64,000 nt of DNA from Limnohabitans sp. T6-20 (lineage in GTDB: Bacteria > Pseudomonadota > Gammaproteobacteria > Burkholderiales > Burkholderiaceae_C). The stretch is from NCBI RefSeq assembly GCF_003063505.1, contig NZ_NERW01000002.1, forward strand, positions 744,001-808,000, read 5' to 3'. Shown here piece after piece: positions 44,236 to 53,630 of this stretch. A program made the translations under genes and the position numbers. The notes below the pieces were generated by a model that had not been told where the DNA came from, did not search any database, and worked only from the letters and a program-made list of their open reading frames with translations. Positions within the stretch are counted from its first letter, which is position 1, and every line of letters starts with the position of its first letter.

Positions 44236-46533
44236 TCAGAACAGGGTCTTGAGACTCAGTTCCACACGCCGTGGGGTTCCGGGGATGTAGAAGGACGAAT
44301 AGACCTGGTCGATGTAAAGCTTGTTGCTCAGGTTGGAGACGTTCAGCTTGAGCACGGTGTTGTCGGTCAAGGTGTGCTCGACCATGGCATCGACGTTGGT
44401 GAAGGCTTGCGTGGTGAGGGTGGCGTTGATCAGCGGGGTTTGCTTGCCGCGGTAGTTCAGGCCCGCGCCCACGCGCCACAGGGGGGCCACGCGGTAGGTG
44501 CTCCACAAGCTGGCGCTGTGCTCGGGTGTCAGGCCCGGGCGGTCGCCTTGTTTCATGTTGCCCGTCGCGCTGCTCACGTCGATGCGAGCGTTGGGAATCC
44601 ATGTGTGGTTGTAGAACATCTCCCAGGCGGCCGAGAGGCGTCCTGCAAAGTTCAACTCCAGACCTGTGGCATGGCGTTTGCCGGACAACAGGAACTGGTT
44701 GGTTGCCGAGTCCACATCGGTGTTGCGCTCGTTGTATTTTTCGGAGTGAAAGAAAGCCAGGCCCAGCAGGGCCTTGCCTTCGAACAACTCCCACTTGCCT
44801 CCGACTTCAAAGTTGCGGCTTTTCTCGGGTGGCGTGTTGAGTGTGGTCAGGTTGGGATTGGGTACGGTGTTGCTGTTTTGGATCACCGTCGGACTCAATT
44901 GGGTGCCCACGCCGTACAGGTAGGTGTCACCCGAAGTGTTGTACGACGTGCCCCAAGATGCGTAGTAGGTGGTGCTGGTGTCGGGTTGCCACAGGACACC
45001 GATGCGCGGGCTGGCCAGTGTTTTTCCCAGCTCGACGCTGTAGCCTTGGGCATCTGTGTAGGCTGCAGTGAACCGCTCGACACGCAAACCTCCTTGCAAT
45101 TGGATGTCATGGCCCAGTTGCAACGTGTCTTGCACATAGGCACCCCAATTTTCAGATTTGAAACTCATGGTGGGGTTCATGGCACGGTTGTCGTTGATCC
45201 CGATGCCATTGTGGGGTGTGCCAACAAGGGTGCTGACGTAGGGTGTCTGCAGGCCCAATGTGGCGCTGTTGTTGCGACGGGCTTTTTCGTGGCTGTAATC
45301 CACACCTGCAATCAAGTTGTGTTGAAGGCCGAGCGCTTGGAACTTGTTGGTGTAATCGCTTTGTGCCTGAAGCACGTCGCTGTCACCAAACCGAGCCTTC
45401 GGATTGCGGCTCAGCTCTGTGCTGTCCTTCAGGCCAAACAGTGAGGTCAAATTTTTGAATCCCACCTGCGTGCCCAACAGGTCGCGGCTGTAGTGGCCCA
45501 TGCGTACCGTGGTTTTGAGTTCGCTGTCCTGGTCAAAGCGGTGCTTGTGCGCGAGGGTGCCATGGTTCGTCTCGGTGCGCAGGTGGTCGCTGGCCATGCC
45601 ATAGAAGTTTTTCGCGTCCAGAACCGGCACCAGCGTACCGCTTGAATTGGCACCGCTGTTGCGAGGTCCGGCGTTGGTCGATGTGCCGTTGTCCACCATC
45701 CAGGGGTGGCTGTACAGCGGACGGCCATCGGTTTCCAGGTGGTACAAACTGGCTGTGAACTCATCACGCTCGCCAATGCCCCAGCGGTAGCTGGCCGCAG
45801 CGCCTTTTTTGTCCACTGCCGCGCCCCAGTTGTTGGCTTTGTGCACCATGGCGTTGATGCGCAAGGCAGAGTCTTCTCCGGTCTGCTTGTTGAAGTCACC
45901 CGTCAGTCGGCGCGCATTGCCGCTGCCCAGGGTGAGGTTGACTTCGTTCTGGTCCATCAAAAAGGGTTGCTTGTTGACCTGGTTGACCACGCCGCCGGTA
46001 GAGCCTTTGCCAAACAACATGGAAGCCGACCCCTTGAGCACTTCGACGCGGTCCTGGTTGAAGGTGTCCCGCTCAATCAGAGGGGCGTCACGCAAACCAT
46101 CCACGTAGATGTCACCGGCCTGCTGCAGTGAAAAGCCGCGCATGCGTACGTCTTCTTCACCGGTTTCCCCAGCCAGAAAGGTCACGCCCGAGGTGGTCTT
46201 GAGGACTTCGCGCAAGTCGTCCAGGTTGCGGTCGTTCATGAGCTTCTCGGTCATGACGGTGACGGTCTGGGGAATGTCCTTCAAAGCCTGATCACCTTTG
46301 GCAATGCCGCTTTTCTTGACGAGCAAGCTCTCTTTGGCCTGGGTGGGTGACTCCTGTTTGTCACGCACGGTCACGGTTTTGAGGGTGCCTTCTGCTGGGC
46401 CCTCTTGTGCAGCAGCTGGCTGGGGACTGGTCAATGATCCGGCCAGCATCAGAGCTGCCAGGGGCAGCAATTTGGCCTGCGGTTGGACGTTTTGGGCGTG
46501 GTGGTGTCTTCGAGTCATGGTGATGCGAGGCAT
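44236..46533 (-). CDS. TonB-dependent siderophore receptor (Fiu/PiuA-like)
   Basis: A 765-residue outer-membrane receptor. A signal peptide ends near AAAQ (residue 43), and a TonB box-like TLKTVTVRD follows. The plug domain has KDIPQTVTVMT and RGFSLQQAGDIYVDG, with VEVLKGSASMLFGKG as its conserved end. The beta-barrel ends in a C-terminal Phe (SLKTLF). The partner dioxygenase piuC suggests a catecholate-type substrate. A 17-bp perfect palindrome lies 16 bases before the start. ATG codons at 46533 and 46518 are both possible. Confidence 0.93.
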   Translation of the reverse strand: MPRITMTRRHHHAQNVQPQAKLLPLAALMLAGSLTSPQPAAAQEGPAEGTLKTVTVRDKQESPTQAKESLLVKKSGIAKGDQALKDIPQTVTVMTEKLMNDRNLDDLREVLKTTSGVTFLAGETGEEDVRMRGFSLQQAGDIYVDGLRDAPLIERDTFNQDRVEVLKGSASMLFGKGSTGGVVNQVNKQPFLMDQNEVNLTLGSGNARRLTGDFNKQTGEDSALRINAMVHKANNWGAAVDKKGAAASYRWGIGERDEFTASLYHLETDGRPLYSHPWMVDNGTSTNAGPRNSGANSSGTLVPVLDAKNFYGMASDHLRTETNHGTLAHKHRFDQDSELKTTVRMGHYSRDLLGTQVGFKNLTSLFGLKDSTELSRNPKARFGDSDVLQAQSDYTNKFQALGLQHNLIAGVDYSHEKARRNNSATLGLQTPYVSTLVGTPHNGIGINDNRAMNPTMSFKSENWGAYVQDTLQLGHDIQLQGGLRVERFTAAYTDAQGYSVELGKTLASPRIGVLWQPDTSTTYYASWGTSYNTSGDTYLYGVGTQLSPTVIQNSNTVPNPNLTTLNTPPEKSRNFEVGGKWELFEGKALLGLAFFHSEKYNERNTDVDSATNQFLLSGKRHATGLELNFAGRLSAAWEMFYNHTWIPNARIDVSSATGNMKQGDRPGLTPEHSASLWSTYRVAPLWRVGAGLNYRGKQTPLINATLTTQAFTNVDAMVEHTLTDNTVLKLNVSNLSNKLYIDQVYSSFYIPGTPRRVELSLKTLF

Positions 46534-46548
46534 TGGTGTGGCGGAAAG

Positions 46549-46565
46549 GACAAACGGTGTTTGTC
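46549..46565. promoter_or_regulatory. Perfect 17-bp palindrome upstream of the siderophore receptor gene
   Basis: GACAAAC (46549-46555), GGT, GTTTGTC (46559-46565). The two arms match perfectly. Position next to the start codon suggests an operator or an mRNA structure affecting translation. It does not resemble a Fur box. Confidence 0.4.
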
Positions 46566-46636
46566 GCTGAGTTCAATGGCTGGCTATCACCACCCGCCTG
46601 GCGCGGTGTGAATGGCTTGCTGTCTATCTGGAAGCG

Positions 46637-46661
46637 GCCTGCTTCAACGTGTGAAGCAGGC
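46637..46661 (-). terminator. Hairpin after the ferric-binding protein gene
   Basis: A 10-bp perfect stem, GCCTGCTTCA (46637-46646) pairing with TGAAGCAGGC (46652-46661), 15 bases after the stop of the minus-strand gene. No T run follows, so it may be an attenuator or an mRNA-stabilising end rather than a full terminator. Confidence 0.5.
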
Positions 46662-46675
46662 TTGTCAAAGAGGCT

Positions 46676-47725
46676 TTATTTGAAGCCCACACGGTCGAGC
46701 ATTTGCTGGACCTTGATCTGGTTCATCCCCACGGCGCTGATCGGAATCAACTCGCTCTTGAAGCTGCCGCCGGTCATGGCCTTGAGGGCAGGGTTATCAA
46801 AGCTCACCCCCTTGGCTGCAGGCCACTCGTTGTTGCCGTTGGCAAAGTGGTTCTGGGCTGCAGGGCTGGCCAGATACTCCAGAAAATGTATGGCGTTGTC
46901 TGTGTTCTTGGCATGGCGCGCGACAGCGCCACCGGCCACGTTGACGTGTGTGCCCCAGCTGGTTTGGTTGGGGAACACCACGCCGACCTTTTCGGCCACA
47001 GCCTTTTCTGCGGGCACGCTGGATCGCATCATGCGGGCCAGGTAGTAGGTGTTGGTCACGGCCACGCCGCATTCACCCGAGGCCACGCCTTTGATCTGGT
47101 CGCTGTCACCACCTTTGGGGCTTCGAGCCATGTTGTCGACCAGCCCTTTGAGCCAGACTTCTGTTTTCTGTGGGCCCAGGTGCTCGGTCATGGCACCAAA
47201 CAGGCTCAGGTTGTAAGGGTGTGATCCCGAACGGATGCAAAGCTGGCCTTTGAATTTTGGATCGGCCAGCTTTTCATAGCTGTCAAAGTCGGCTTTGCTG
47301 TATTTGAGTTTGTCGAAGACCACCACCCGGGCCCGGGTAGACAAGCCGAACCAAGGTGTACCGCCGTTGTCAGCAGGCTTGGCGCGCAGATTGGCGGGGA
47401 TCGCTGCTTCGAGTTTTGCGGATTTGACCGGCAGGAACAAGCCATCCACTTCCGCGCGCCACAGACGCGCGGCGTCCACCAGCAAAATCACATCGGCAGG
47501 GGAGGCGGCACCTTCGGCCTTCAGCCGGGCGAGAATACCGGCATCGTCGGCGTCAACGCGGTTGATCTTGATGCCGGTGGCTTTGGTGAAATCGCTGTAA
47601 AGCGCTTCATCGGTCGGGTAGTGCCGTGCCGAATAAATGTTCAGGACTTTGTCTTGCGCCATGCCCGACGCCGTAGCCAGCATACATGCGAGGCTCAAAA
47701 AGGATTTGGAAAGTGTCATGGTCAT
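46676..47725 (-). CDS. Ferric iron ABC transporter substrate-binding protein (FbpA-like)
   Basis: A 349-residue periplasmic protein with a signal peptide ending near GMAQ (residue 24). It carries the FbpA iron-ligand pattern: YSARHY near the mature N-terminus and adjacent Tyr227-Tyr228 in NTYYLAR. It should bind Fe3+ and pass it to an FbpBC-type importer. No matching permease gene is adjacent. A Fur box lies 35 bases upstream of the start. An in-frame ATG at 47719 is an alternative start. Confidence 0.9.
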   Translation of the reverse strand: MTMTLSKSFLSLACMLATASGMAQDKVLNIYSARHYPTDEALYSDFTKATGIKINRVDADDAGILARLKAEGAASPADVILLVDAARLWRAEVDGLFLPVKSAKLEAAIPANLRAKPADNGGTPWFGLSTRARVVVFDKLKYSKADFDSYEKLADPKFKGQLCIRSGSHPYNLSLFGAMTEHLGPQKTEVWLKGLVDNMARSPKGGDSDQIKGVASGECGVAVTNTYYLARMMRSSVPAEKAVAEKVGVVFPNQTSWGTHVNVAGGAVARHAKNTDNAIHFLEYLASPAAQNHFANGNNEWPAAKGVSFDNPALKAMTGGSFKSELIPISAVGMNQIKVQQMLDRVGFK

Positions 47726-47759
47726 TGCTTGCTTGGGTTGTCGATGGGTGCAGTTTAAT

Positions 47760-47778
47760 TCAAATGCGAATCATTATC
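47760..47778. promoter_or_regulatory. Fur box between the ferric-binding protein and patatin genes
   Basis: The 19 bases ending GAATCATTATC match the classical Fur consensus GATAATGATAATCATTATC at 14 positions. The site is in a 73-base gap between divergent genes and is near both start codons. It could repress both the ferric-binding protein gene and the patatin-like gene when iron is sufficient. Confidence 0.7.
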
Positions 47779-47798
47779 AATAAGATTTGAAAGAAAAG

Positions 47799-48731
47799 AT
47801 GAAATCAATGAAACAGAACGTGCAAGGTCGCGCATGGATGGGCTTGGGTGCGGTGTTCGTGGCGGTGGTTCTGGCGGGTTGTGGCAGCTTGTCCAAGGGG
47901 CCCATGGGAGAGTCGGGTGCCGTGCATCGCTCGCCGGAGCACCGTGAACTCAAGCTGGGTTTGGCCCTGGGTGGCGGTGCGGCCCGTGGCTTTGCCCATT
48001 TGGGTGTGATTCAGGTGCTGGAGGAGGCCGGGTATCGCCCCAGTCATGTGGTGGGCACTTCGGCGGGCAGTTTGGTGGCCGCTTTGTATGCCAGTGGCAA
48101 AAGCACGGCAGAGCTCAACCGCTTGGCCGAAACCATGCAAGAGGCTGACATCACCGACTGGATGCTGCCGATCCTGAACCGGGGAGCATTGCGCGGCGAG
48201 GCGCTTGCCAAATACGTGAACACCCAGGTGGGCGGGCGCAGCCTGGAGCAGATGAAAATCCCCCTGGGCATTGTGGCCACCGACCTGGCCAGCGGTGAGT
48301 CCATCACCTTCAGGCGCGGCAATACCGGCGCTGCAGTGCGGGCATCGAGCGCGGTCCCGGCTGTGTTTCAGCCTGTGCGCATCGGTGAGCGTGAGTATGT
48401 GGATGGCGGCTTGGTGGCGCCTGTGCCGGTTCGTCAGGCAAGGGACATGGGGGCCAATTTCGTGATCGCAGTCGACATTTCAAGCGACCCCGAAGGCAAT
48501 CCCTCGGGTGACACCTTCCAGATCCTGATGCAGACCTTTGCCATCATGGGCAAGAGCATCAACACACTGGCCTTGAAAGATGCCGACTTTGTGGTTCGCC
48601 CCGCGTTGTCAGGGGTCAAAAGTGCCGATTTTGGTGCCCGCACGCGTTCCATAGAAGCGGGCCGAGTGGCCATGCGTGCTTTGTTGCCTGCCTTGAAGTC
48701 CCGGCTGGCGGATTTCGAATCGGGTCGCTGA
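47799..48731 (+). CDS. Patatin-like phospholipase, lipoprotein
   Basis: A 310-residue lipoprotein with lipobox LAGC (Cys28) and a patatin domain. The oxyanion-hole glycines are in LGGGAARG, the nucleophile is Ser88 in GTSAG, and the second dyad residue is Asp202 in DGGLVAP. Bacterial patatins release fatty acids from phospholipids. The gene is divergent from the ferric-binding protein gene, and the Fur box is 20 bases before its start. Start choice is between ATG 47799 and 47808. Confidence 0.88.
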   Translation: MKSMKQNVQGRAWMGLGAVFVAVVLAGCGSLSKGPMGESGAVHRSPEHRELKLGLALGGGAARGFAHLGVIQVLEEAGYRPSHVVGTSAGSLVAALYASGKSTAELNRLAETMQEADITDWMLPILNRGALRGEALAKYVNTQVGGRSLEQMKIPLGIVATDLASGESITFRRGNTGAAVRASSAVPAVFQPVRIGEREYVDGGLVAPVPVRQARDMGANFVIAVDISSDPEGNPSGDTFQILMQTFAIMGKSINTLALKDADFVVRPALSGVKSADFGARTRSIEAGRVAMRALLPALKSRLADFESGR

Positions 48732-48767
48732 ACAGCGCCGAGCCTGCCCGTGGCGTGGCTCCACGCA

Positions 48768-48799
48768 TAAAAAAAGGGCTGATCTTGCGATCAGCCCTT
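48768..48799 (-). terminator. Terminator of the phasin gene
   Basis: An 11-bp stem, AAGGGCTGATC (48774-48784) pairing with GATCAGCCCTT (48789-48799). On the minus strand it runs into a string of T. It lies about 100 bases after the phasin stop. Confidence 0.8.
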
Positions 48800-48897
48800 G
48801 AAGGGATCCCTGTTTCCCAGACGAAATTCAAAGAGATCCGAGGAGACAACTTGTCAATGAAACAGTCGCAAGCATCTCAGCCCGACTGTTTTAAAAA

Positions 48898-49431
48898 TCA
48901 CTTCTTCTTGCCAGCTTTGGGCGTGGCGTTTTGTGTCACGGCAGCCAGGTTGGACTCGGCCAGATCGGTGGCTTGCTTGACGGCTTTTTGCACGGATTCA
49001 AAAGCGCTGTTGGCAGCAGTCACGGCACCCTTCATCATGGCCACAGCTTGCTCGGAACCTGCGGGAGCGTTTTGAGCAGCGGTGTCCACCAAGTTGGCGA
49101 ACTGCTTTTGAGCGGCAGCAGCTTGGGCTTCGAAAGCTTTGGTGAACTCGCCACCGGTGCCAGAAGCGATGTCGTACAGGTGACGGCTGTAAGCCGCTGT
49201 TTTTTCAGCCAAAGGCTGGAACAGGTTGGCTTGCATGGCCAGCAGGTCTTGTGCGTCTTTCACGCTCAGCACAGCTTGGGTGCTGTTGGCGGAATCGTCC
49301 AGGGCGGCTTTGGCGGCGCTCAGGTTCAACTCCACCAGCTTTTCCACGCCTTCGAAGGCTTTGGCGGTCAGGCCAAACAGGGTTTCAACGTTGGCCTTGT
49401 GCGAGGCGACGATTTGTTCAGCGGTCATCAT
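48898..49431 (-). CDS. phaP: Phasin family protein (PHA granule-associated)
   Basis: A 177-residue, mostly helical, Ala-rich protein of the phasin_2 type. It begins with [20 protein letters not shown] and contains the repeated amphipathic pattern [12 protein letters not shown], ending KAGKKK. Phasins coat polyhydroxyalkanoate granules and control their number and size. GGAGATCC precedes the tandem ATGs at 49431 and 49428. A TGC-rich stretch (49505-49519, TTGCAGTGCAGCA) in the promoter region could be a PhaR-type site, unverified. It implies that the cell makes PHA. Confidence 0.93.
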   Translation of the reverse strand: MMTAEQIVASHKANVETLFGLTAKAFEGVEKLVELNLSAAKAALDDSANSTQAVLSVKDAQDLLAMQANLFQPLAEKTAAYSRHLYDIASGTGGEFTKAFEAQAAAAQKQFANLVDTAAQNAPAGSEQAVAMMKGAVTAANSAFESVQKAVKQATDLAESNLAAVTQNATPKAGKKK

Positions 49432-49624
49432 GAGGATCTCCAGATCAAAAATTAAGAGGGGTTTCAAAAAGACTGCGCCGAAACTGGCCTGGGCCGTACA
49501 ACATTGTTGCAGTGCAGCATGGTTTTGATTTTAGGGTTTCCATGGGGTATTGCAAGGGGATTGGACTGCGCCGTGCTCAGTTTAGAGAGGGTTTTCTAGA
49601 ATCGAGGCCCCGACACACAGACCC

Positions 49625-50554
49625 ATGCACGCCTATTACGCCGACCACTTTGTCTTGCCCTTGCCCGAAGGTCACCGCTTTCCCATGCGCAAGTACAGCC
49701 GTCTGCGGGATCGGCTGAGCGCAGAACTGTCGGCTGTGCAAATGCGCGAAGCACCCGCCGCCAGCGATGGCGAGCTGGCCTTGGTGCACACGCCCGCCTA
49801 TATACAAGGCGTTGCCACGGGCACGCTCGAGGCGGCTTTGCAGCGCGAAATCGGCTTTCCGTGGAGCCCCGCCATGGCCGAGCGGGCCCGCCGTTCGGTG
49901 GGGGCTTCGGTGGCCGCAGCCCGCGATGCCTTGCAGCAGGGGGTGGCGGGTAACCTGGCCGGCGGCACGCACCATGCCTATGCGCACAAAGGCGGCGGTT
50001 TTTGTGTGTTCAATGACATAGCCGTCACCGCCCGATTGATGCAGGCCGAAGCCTGGCGGCATCACCGTCAAAAGATGAGCGTGGCCGTGATCGACCTCGA
50101 TGTGCACCAAGGCAACGGCACAGCGCACATTTTTGCCAAAGACCCAAGTGTTTTCACCTTGTCCGTGCACGGCGAAAAGAACTTCCCGTTTCGCAAGGAA
50201 GCCAGCGATCTGGACGTCGGCCTGCCCGACGGGTGCACCGATGAACCTTACCTGGAGGCCTTGCATCAGGCGCTTCAAGCCCTGCAGGACCGCTTTGATC
50301 CCCATTTGGTGGTCTATCTGGCCGGGGCCGATCCGCACGAGGGCGACCGCCTTGGGCGGCTCAAACTCACTGCCGATGGCATGCAGGCGCGAGACCGGGT
50401 GGTGATGGACTGGGCTTGGCAGCGCCGTCTGCCGGTGGTCTTGTGCATGGGCGGGGGCTATGGTCACGACATCGAGACCACGGTCCAGGTGCAAATGCAG
50501 ACCTGGCAAGTGGCTTTGGACTACTGGCAACGCTGGCACAATCTCAGCCGATGA
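49625..50554 (+). CDS. Histone deacetylase-like amidohydrolase (AcuC/APAH family)
   Basis: A 309-residue zinc-dependent deacetylase of the arginase/deacetylase fold. Active-site features are [19 protein letters not shown] with the paired histidines (near residues 119-120), [10 protein letters not shown] with Asp and His metal ligands (near 158-160), and [12 protein letters not shown] with another aspartate ligand. Bacterial members deacetylate acetylpolyamines, acetylated proteins or acetoin-related substrates. Its stop overlaps the start of the thioesterase by 4 bases. Confidence 0.9.
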   Translation: MHAYYADHFVLPLPEGHRFPMRKYSRLRDRLSAELSAVQMREAPAASDGELALVHTPAYIQGVATGTLEAALQREIGFPWSPAMAERARRSVGASVAAARDALQQGVAGNLAGGTHHAYAHKGGGFCVFNDIAVTARLMQAEAWRHHRQKMSVAVIDLDVHQGNGTAHIFAKDPSVFTLSVHGEKNFPFRKEASDLDVGLPDGCTDEPYLEALHQALQALQDRFDPHLVVYLAGADPHEGDRLGRLKLTADGMQARDRVVMDWAWQRRLPVVLCMGGGYGHDIETTVQVQMQTWQVALDYWQRWHNLSR

Positions 50555-50991
50555 ACACCACTGCCAAACCTCAAGCCGATGCGCGCAGCAGCTACAAGGC
50601 GTTTCGCGCCATCAGCACCCGCTGGATGGACAACGACGTCTACGGCCATGTGAACAATGTGGTCTATTACAGCTGGTTCGACACCGCAGTGAACGCCACG
50701 CTGATCGAAAAAGGCGTGCTCGACATCCATTCCGGCGCCACCATCGGGCTGGTGGTCGAGACCCAATGCTTTTATTTTGCCCCGTTGGCATTCCCCCAAA
50801 CCATTGACGCAGGCATCCGTGTGGCCAAGTTGGGCACTTCGAGCGTGCGCTACGAAGTGGGCCTTTTTGCACAGGGCGAAGAGATGACCGCCGCCAGAGG
50901 CCACTTTGTGCACGTGTATGTGGACCGTGAAACCCGCCGCCCCGTGCCGCTGCCTGCAACACTCAAAACATTTCTGGAGACTTTGACATGA
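50551..50991 (+). CDS. Acyl-CoA thioesterase (hotdog fold, 4-HBT type)
   Basis: A 146-residue hotdog-fold thioesterase. The motif [21 protein letters not shown] (near residues 23-43) is the 4-hydroxybenzoyl-CoA thioesterase signature, with Asp and His in the active loop. It would hydrolyse an acyl-CoA to free acid and CoA. The ATG overlaps the upstream stop and the gene's own stop overlaps the nitroreductase start, so all three are translationally coupled. Confidence 0.88.
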   Translation: MNTTAKPQADARSSYKAFRAISTRWMDNDVYGHVNNVVYYSWFDTAVNATLIEKGVLDIHSGATIGLVVETQCFYFAPLAFPQTIDAGIRVAKLGTSSVRYEVGLFAQGEEMTAARGHFVHVYVDRETRRPVPLPATLKTFLETLT

Positions 50992-51725
50992 GCATTTCCC
51001 CCATCGGCCCCCAAGTCAGCACCCGCGTGAACGATCCCGCCAGCGTGGACGCCGCCATTCTGAGCCGTTTTTCGGCCCGAGCCTATCTGCCCAAGGCCGT
51101 CGAGCGCGATGTGCTGCAGGACATTCTGGAAGTTTCGGCCCGCGCACCCAGTGGAACCAACACCCAGCCCTGGAAGGTCTATGTGCTGCAAGGTGCCAAA
51201 CGCGATGAGCTGGTGGCCAAAACCTGCGCCGCGCACAATGCCATCAGCGCCAACCCGGCGTTGGCTTCTGAATATGCCGAGTCCTACGACTACTACCCCG
51301 AAAAATGGGTCAGCCCCTACATCGACCGCCGCCGCGAGTGCGGTTTTGGTTTGTACGGTGTGTTGGGCATCGGCAAGGGCGACAAAGACCGCATGCACGA
51401 GCAGCACCAGAAAAACTTCCGTTTTTTCGACGCACCGGTGGGCCTGATCTTCACCATCGACAAAGTCATGGGCCGGGGCAGCTTGCTCGACTACGGCATG
51501 TTTTTGCAGTCCATCATGTTGGCCGCCCGTGCACGCGGTCTGCACACCTGCCCGCAAGCGGCCTGGAACGGCTTCTCCAAAATCATCTTGCCCCATGTGG
51601 GCGCGGGTGAGAACGAGATGGTGGTCTGCGGCATGGCGCTGGGCTATGCCGACGAATCTGCGCTGGTCAACACCTTCCAGACCACCCGCGTGAAGGCGCA
51701 AGACTTCACCCACTGGGTCGAATGA
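50988..51725 (+). CDS. Nitroreductase family FMN oxidoreductase
   Basis: A 245-residue flavin enzyme. FMN-binding features are [11 protein letters not shown] (near 25-35) and [16 protein letters not shown] (near 50-65), with a C-terminal GYAD region. Family members reduce nitro-compounds, quinones or enones with NAD(P)H. It is the third gene of the overlapping set with the deacetylase and thioesterase. The Liv-type transporter genes follow 30 bases later. Confidence 0.9.
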   Translation: MSISPIGPQVSTRVNDPASVDAAILSRFSARAYLPKAVERDVLQDILEVSARAPSGTNTQPWKVYVLQGAKRDELVAKTCAAHNAISANPALASEYAESYDYYPEKWVSPYIDRRRECGFGLYGVLGIGKGDKDRMHEQHQKNFRFFDAPVGLIFTIDKVMGRGSLLDYGMFLQSIMLAARARGLHTCPQAAWNGFSKIILPHVGAGENEMVVCGMALGYADESALVNTFQTTRVKAQDFTHWVE

Positions 51726-51755
51726 GCTGGTTGATCTGAGAAGAAAGGAACAGGT

Positions 51756-53630
51756 TTGGGTTTCGATGGCTTGGCGCTGCAACTGCTCAACGGACTGAGC
51801 CACGCGACCACCTTGTTCCTGATGGCCTCCGGGCTGACGCTGATTTTTGGCGTCACCCGGATCGTCAACTTTGCGCACGGCAGTTTTTTCATGCTGGGCG
51901 CTTTGTGGGCCGCGCACGCCGTCACCCGTTGGTGGCCCGCTTGGGGCGAGTCGGCTTGGGGCTACGCCGCAGCCATGGTTTTGGGTGCGGGCTTGGCGGC
52001 TTTGCTGGGCGCTCTGGTCGAGGTGGTGTTGCTCAAACGCATGCGCCACGCGCCTCAGCTGTACCAACTGGTGGCCACCTTTGGCTTGACGCTGGCGCTG
52101 CACGACGCCATGCGCTGGTTCTTCGGGCCAGAAGAGGTCTTTGCCCCGCGCTTTCCGGGGCTCAAGGGGGCCATTGAGCTGGGCGAATCGTTTTTCCCGA
52201 CCTGGCAATTGTTCACGCTGGTGCTGGGGCCTCTGGTTTGGTTGGGCCTGCACTTGTTGCTCACGCGCACCCTGTGGGGCCAGCGCGTGAAAGCCGCCAC
52301 GCAAGACCGTGACATGCTCGACGCCTTGGGCGTGGACCCCGCGCCGCTCATGCTGGGCGTGGTCATGCTCGGCTGCGGCTTGGCGGGTTTGGCCGGGGCC
52401 TTGCAGCTGCCACGTGAGCCTGCCAACTTGCAGATGGACGTGAATGTGGTGGTCGAAACCTTTGTGGTGGTGGTCACAGGCGGCCTGGGCAGCATTGGCG
52501 GGGCCTTTGCTGCTGCGGTGCTCATTGGTGTGATCCACGCCCTGGGCGTGAGCTTTTTCCCGCAGGCCACCTTGGTGCTGGTGTTTTTGACCATGGCGGT
52601 GGTGCTGGTCTGGCGCCCCCAAGGCCTGGCCGGGTCTGCCGCGCACGATGATCAACGCGAAAGCGTGCCGGTGTTTTCGCTCTGGCCCGCAGGCTGGGTT
52701 GGGCGGGCGGTGTTGGTGGCCGCCTTTGTGGGCTTGACGCTGTTGGCTTGGGGGCAGGGCGACTATGGGCGCAGTCTGGCCGAAGACGTGATGGTGATGA
52801 TGCTGTTTGGCCTGAGCCTGCAGTGGATGATGGCTTTGGGCGGGCTGGTCAGCTTTGGCCATGCGGCGTTCTTTGCGCTGGGAGCCTATGGCGCGGCGCT
52901 GGCGCACCTGCAAGGTGGCGCGGGTTTGTTTTTGGCTTTGGCGGCGGGCATGGCGCTGGCGCTGGTCGTGGCTTTGGTGTTTGGGGCGCTGGTGGTGCGC
53001 AGCACTGGCGTTTATCTGGCCATGTTGTCTTTGGCCTTGGCACAAATGGTCTGGGCAGGGGCCACGCAATGGGTGGCGGTGACCGGGGGGGACAACGGCC
53101 TGATTGGCCTGCGCCTCATCGCACCCGAGCTGCGCGGCGTGTGGGACACGGTGCTGTGCGCCTTCATGCTGTTGGCGCTGGTGGGCATGGCACGCGTGGC
53201 CACATCGAGCCGGGGCGCAGCTTTGCAGGCTGTGCGCGATGCGCCTTTGCGCGCGGCGGCCAGCGGCTTGCCGGTGCAGGCTTTGCGCTACCAGGTGTTT
53301 GTGGGCAGCGCCACCTTGGCAGGTCTGGCGGGGGGCTTGTGGGCGGCCTTCAAAGGCGCGGTTTTCCCCTCGGTGGCCTCGGTCGCCATGTCGGTCGATG
53401 CCTTGCTGGTCATCTTGTTGGGCGGCGTCCACCAGCTGTGGGGATCGGCCGTGGGCAGTGCGCTGCTGGTTTGGGGCGGGGCCGAATTGGGCCAGGGGCT
53501 CGACTACTGGCGTGGCGTTTTGGGCCTGGTGATCATGGCCGTCATGGTGCTGGCACCCAGCGGCGTGCTGGGGGCTGTGCAGCACGCGCTTGCCCGCCGC
53601 CATTCGCAGCCCACAAGGAGCCCGGCATGA
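51756..53630 (+). CDS. Fused branched-chain amino acid-type ABC permease (LivH-LivM fusion)
   Basis: A 624-residue protein made of two complete HAAT-family permeases. The LivH half is about 1-290 (ASGLTLIFGVTRIVNFAHG at the start, GGLGSIGGAF in the loop). The LivM half is about 320-610 (LGGLVSFGHAAFFALGAYGA). In most bacteria these are two genes. The start appears to be TTG at 51756, preceded by AAAGGAA. LivG and LivF ATPases follow with overlapping codons, and no binding protein gene is adjacent. Substrates of this class include amino acids, urea, and aromatic or small acids. Confidence 0.88.
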   Translation: MGFDGLALQLLNGLSHATTLFLMASGLTLIFGVTRIVNFAHGSFFMLGALWAAHAVTRWWPAWGESAWGYAAAMVLGAGLAALLGALVEVVLLKRMRHAPQLYQLVATFGLTLALHDAMRWFFGPEEVFAPRFPGLKGAIELGESFFPTWQLFTLVLGPLVWLGLHLLLTRTLWGQRVKAATQDRDMLDALGVDPAPLMLGVVMLGCGLAGLAGALQLPREPANLQMDVNVVVETFVVVVTGGLGSIGGAFAAAVLIGVIHALGVSFFPQATLVLVFLTMAVVLVWRPQGLAGSAAHDDQRESVPVFSLWPAGWVGRAVLVAAFVGLTLLAWGQGDYGRSLAEDVMVMMLFGLSLQWMMALGGLVSFGHAAFFALGAYGAALAHLQGGAGLFLALAAGMALALVVALVFGALVVRSTGVYLAMLSLALAQMVWAGATQWVAVTGGDNGLIGLRLIAPELRGVWDTVLCAFMLLALVGMARVATSSRGAALQAVRDAPLRAAASGLPVQALRYQVFVGSATLAGLAGGLWAAFKGAVFPSVASVAMSVDALLVILLGGVHQLWGSAVGSALLVWGGAELGQGLDYWRGVLGLVIMAVMVLAPSGVLGAVQHALARRHSQPTRSPA

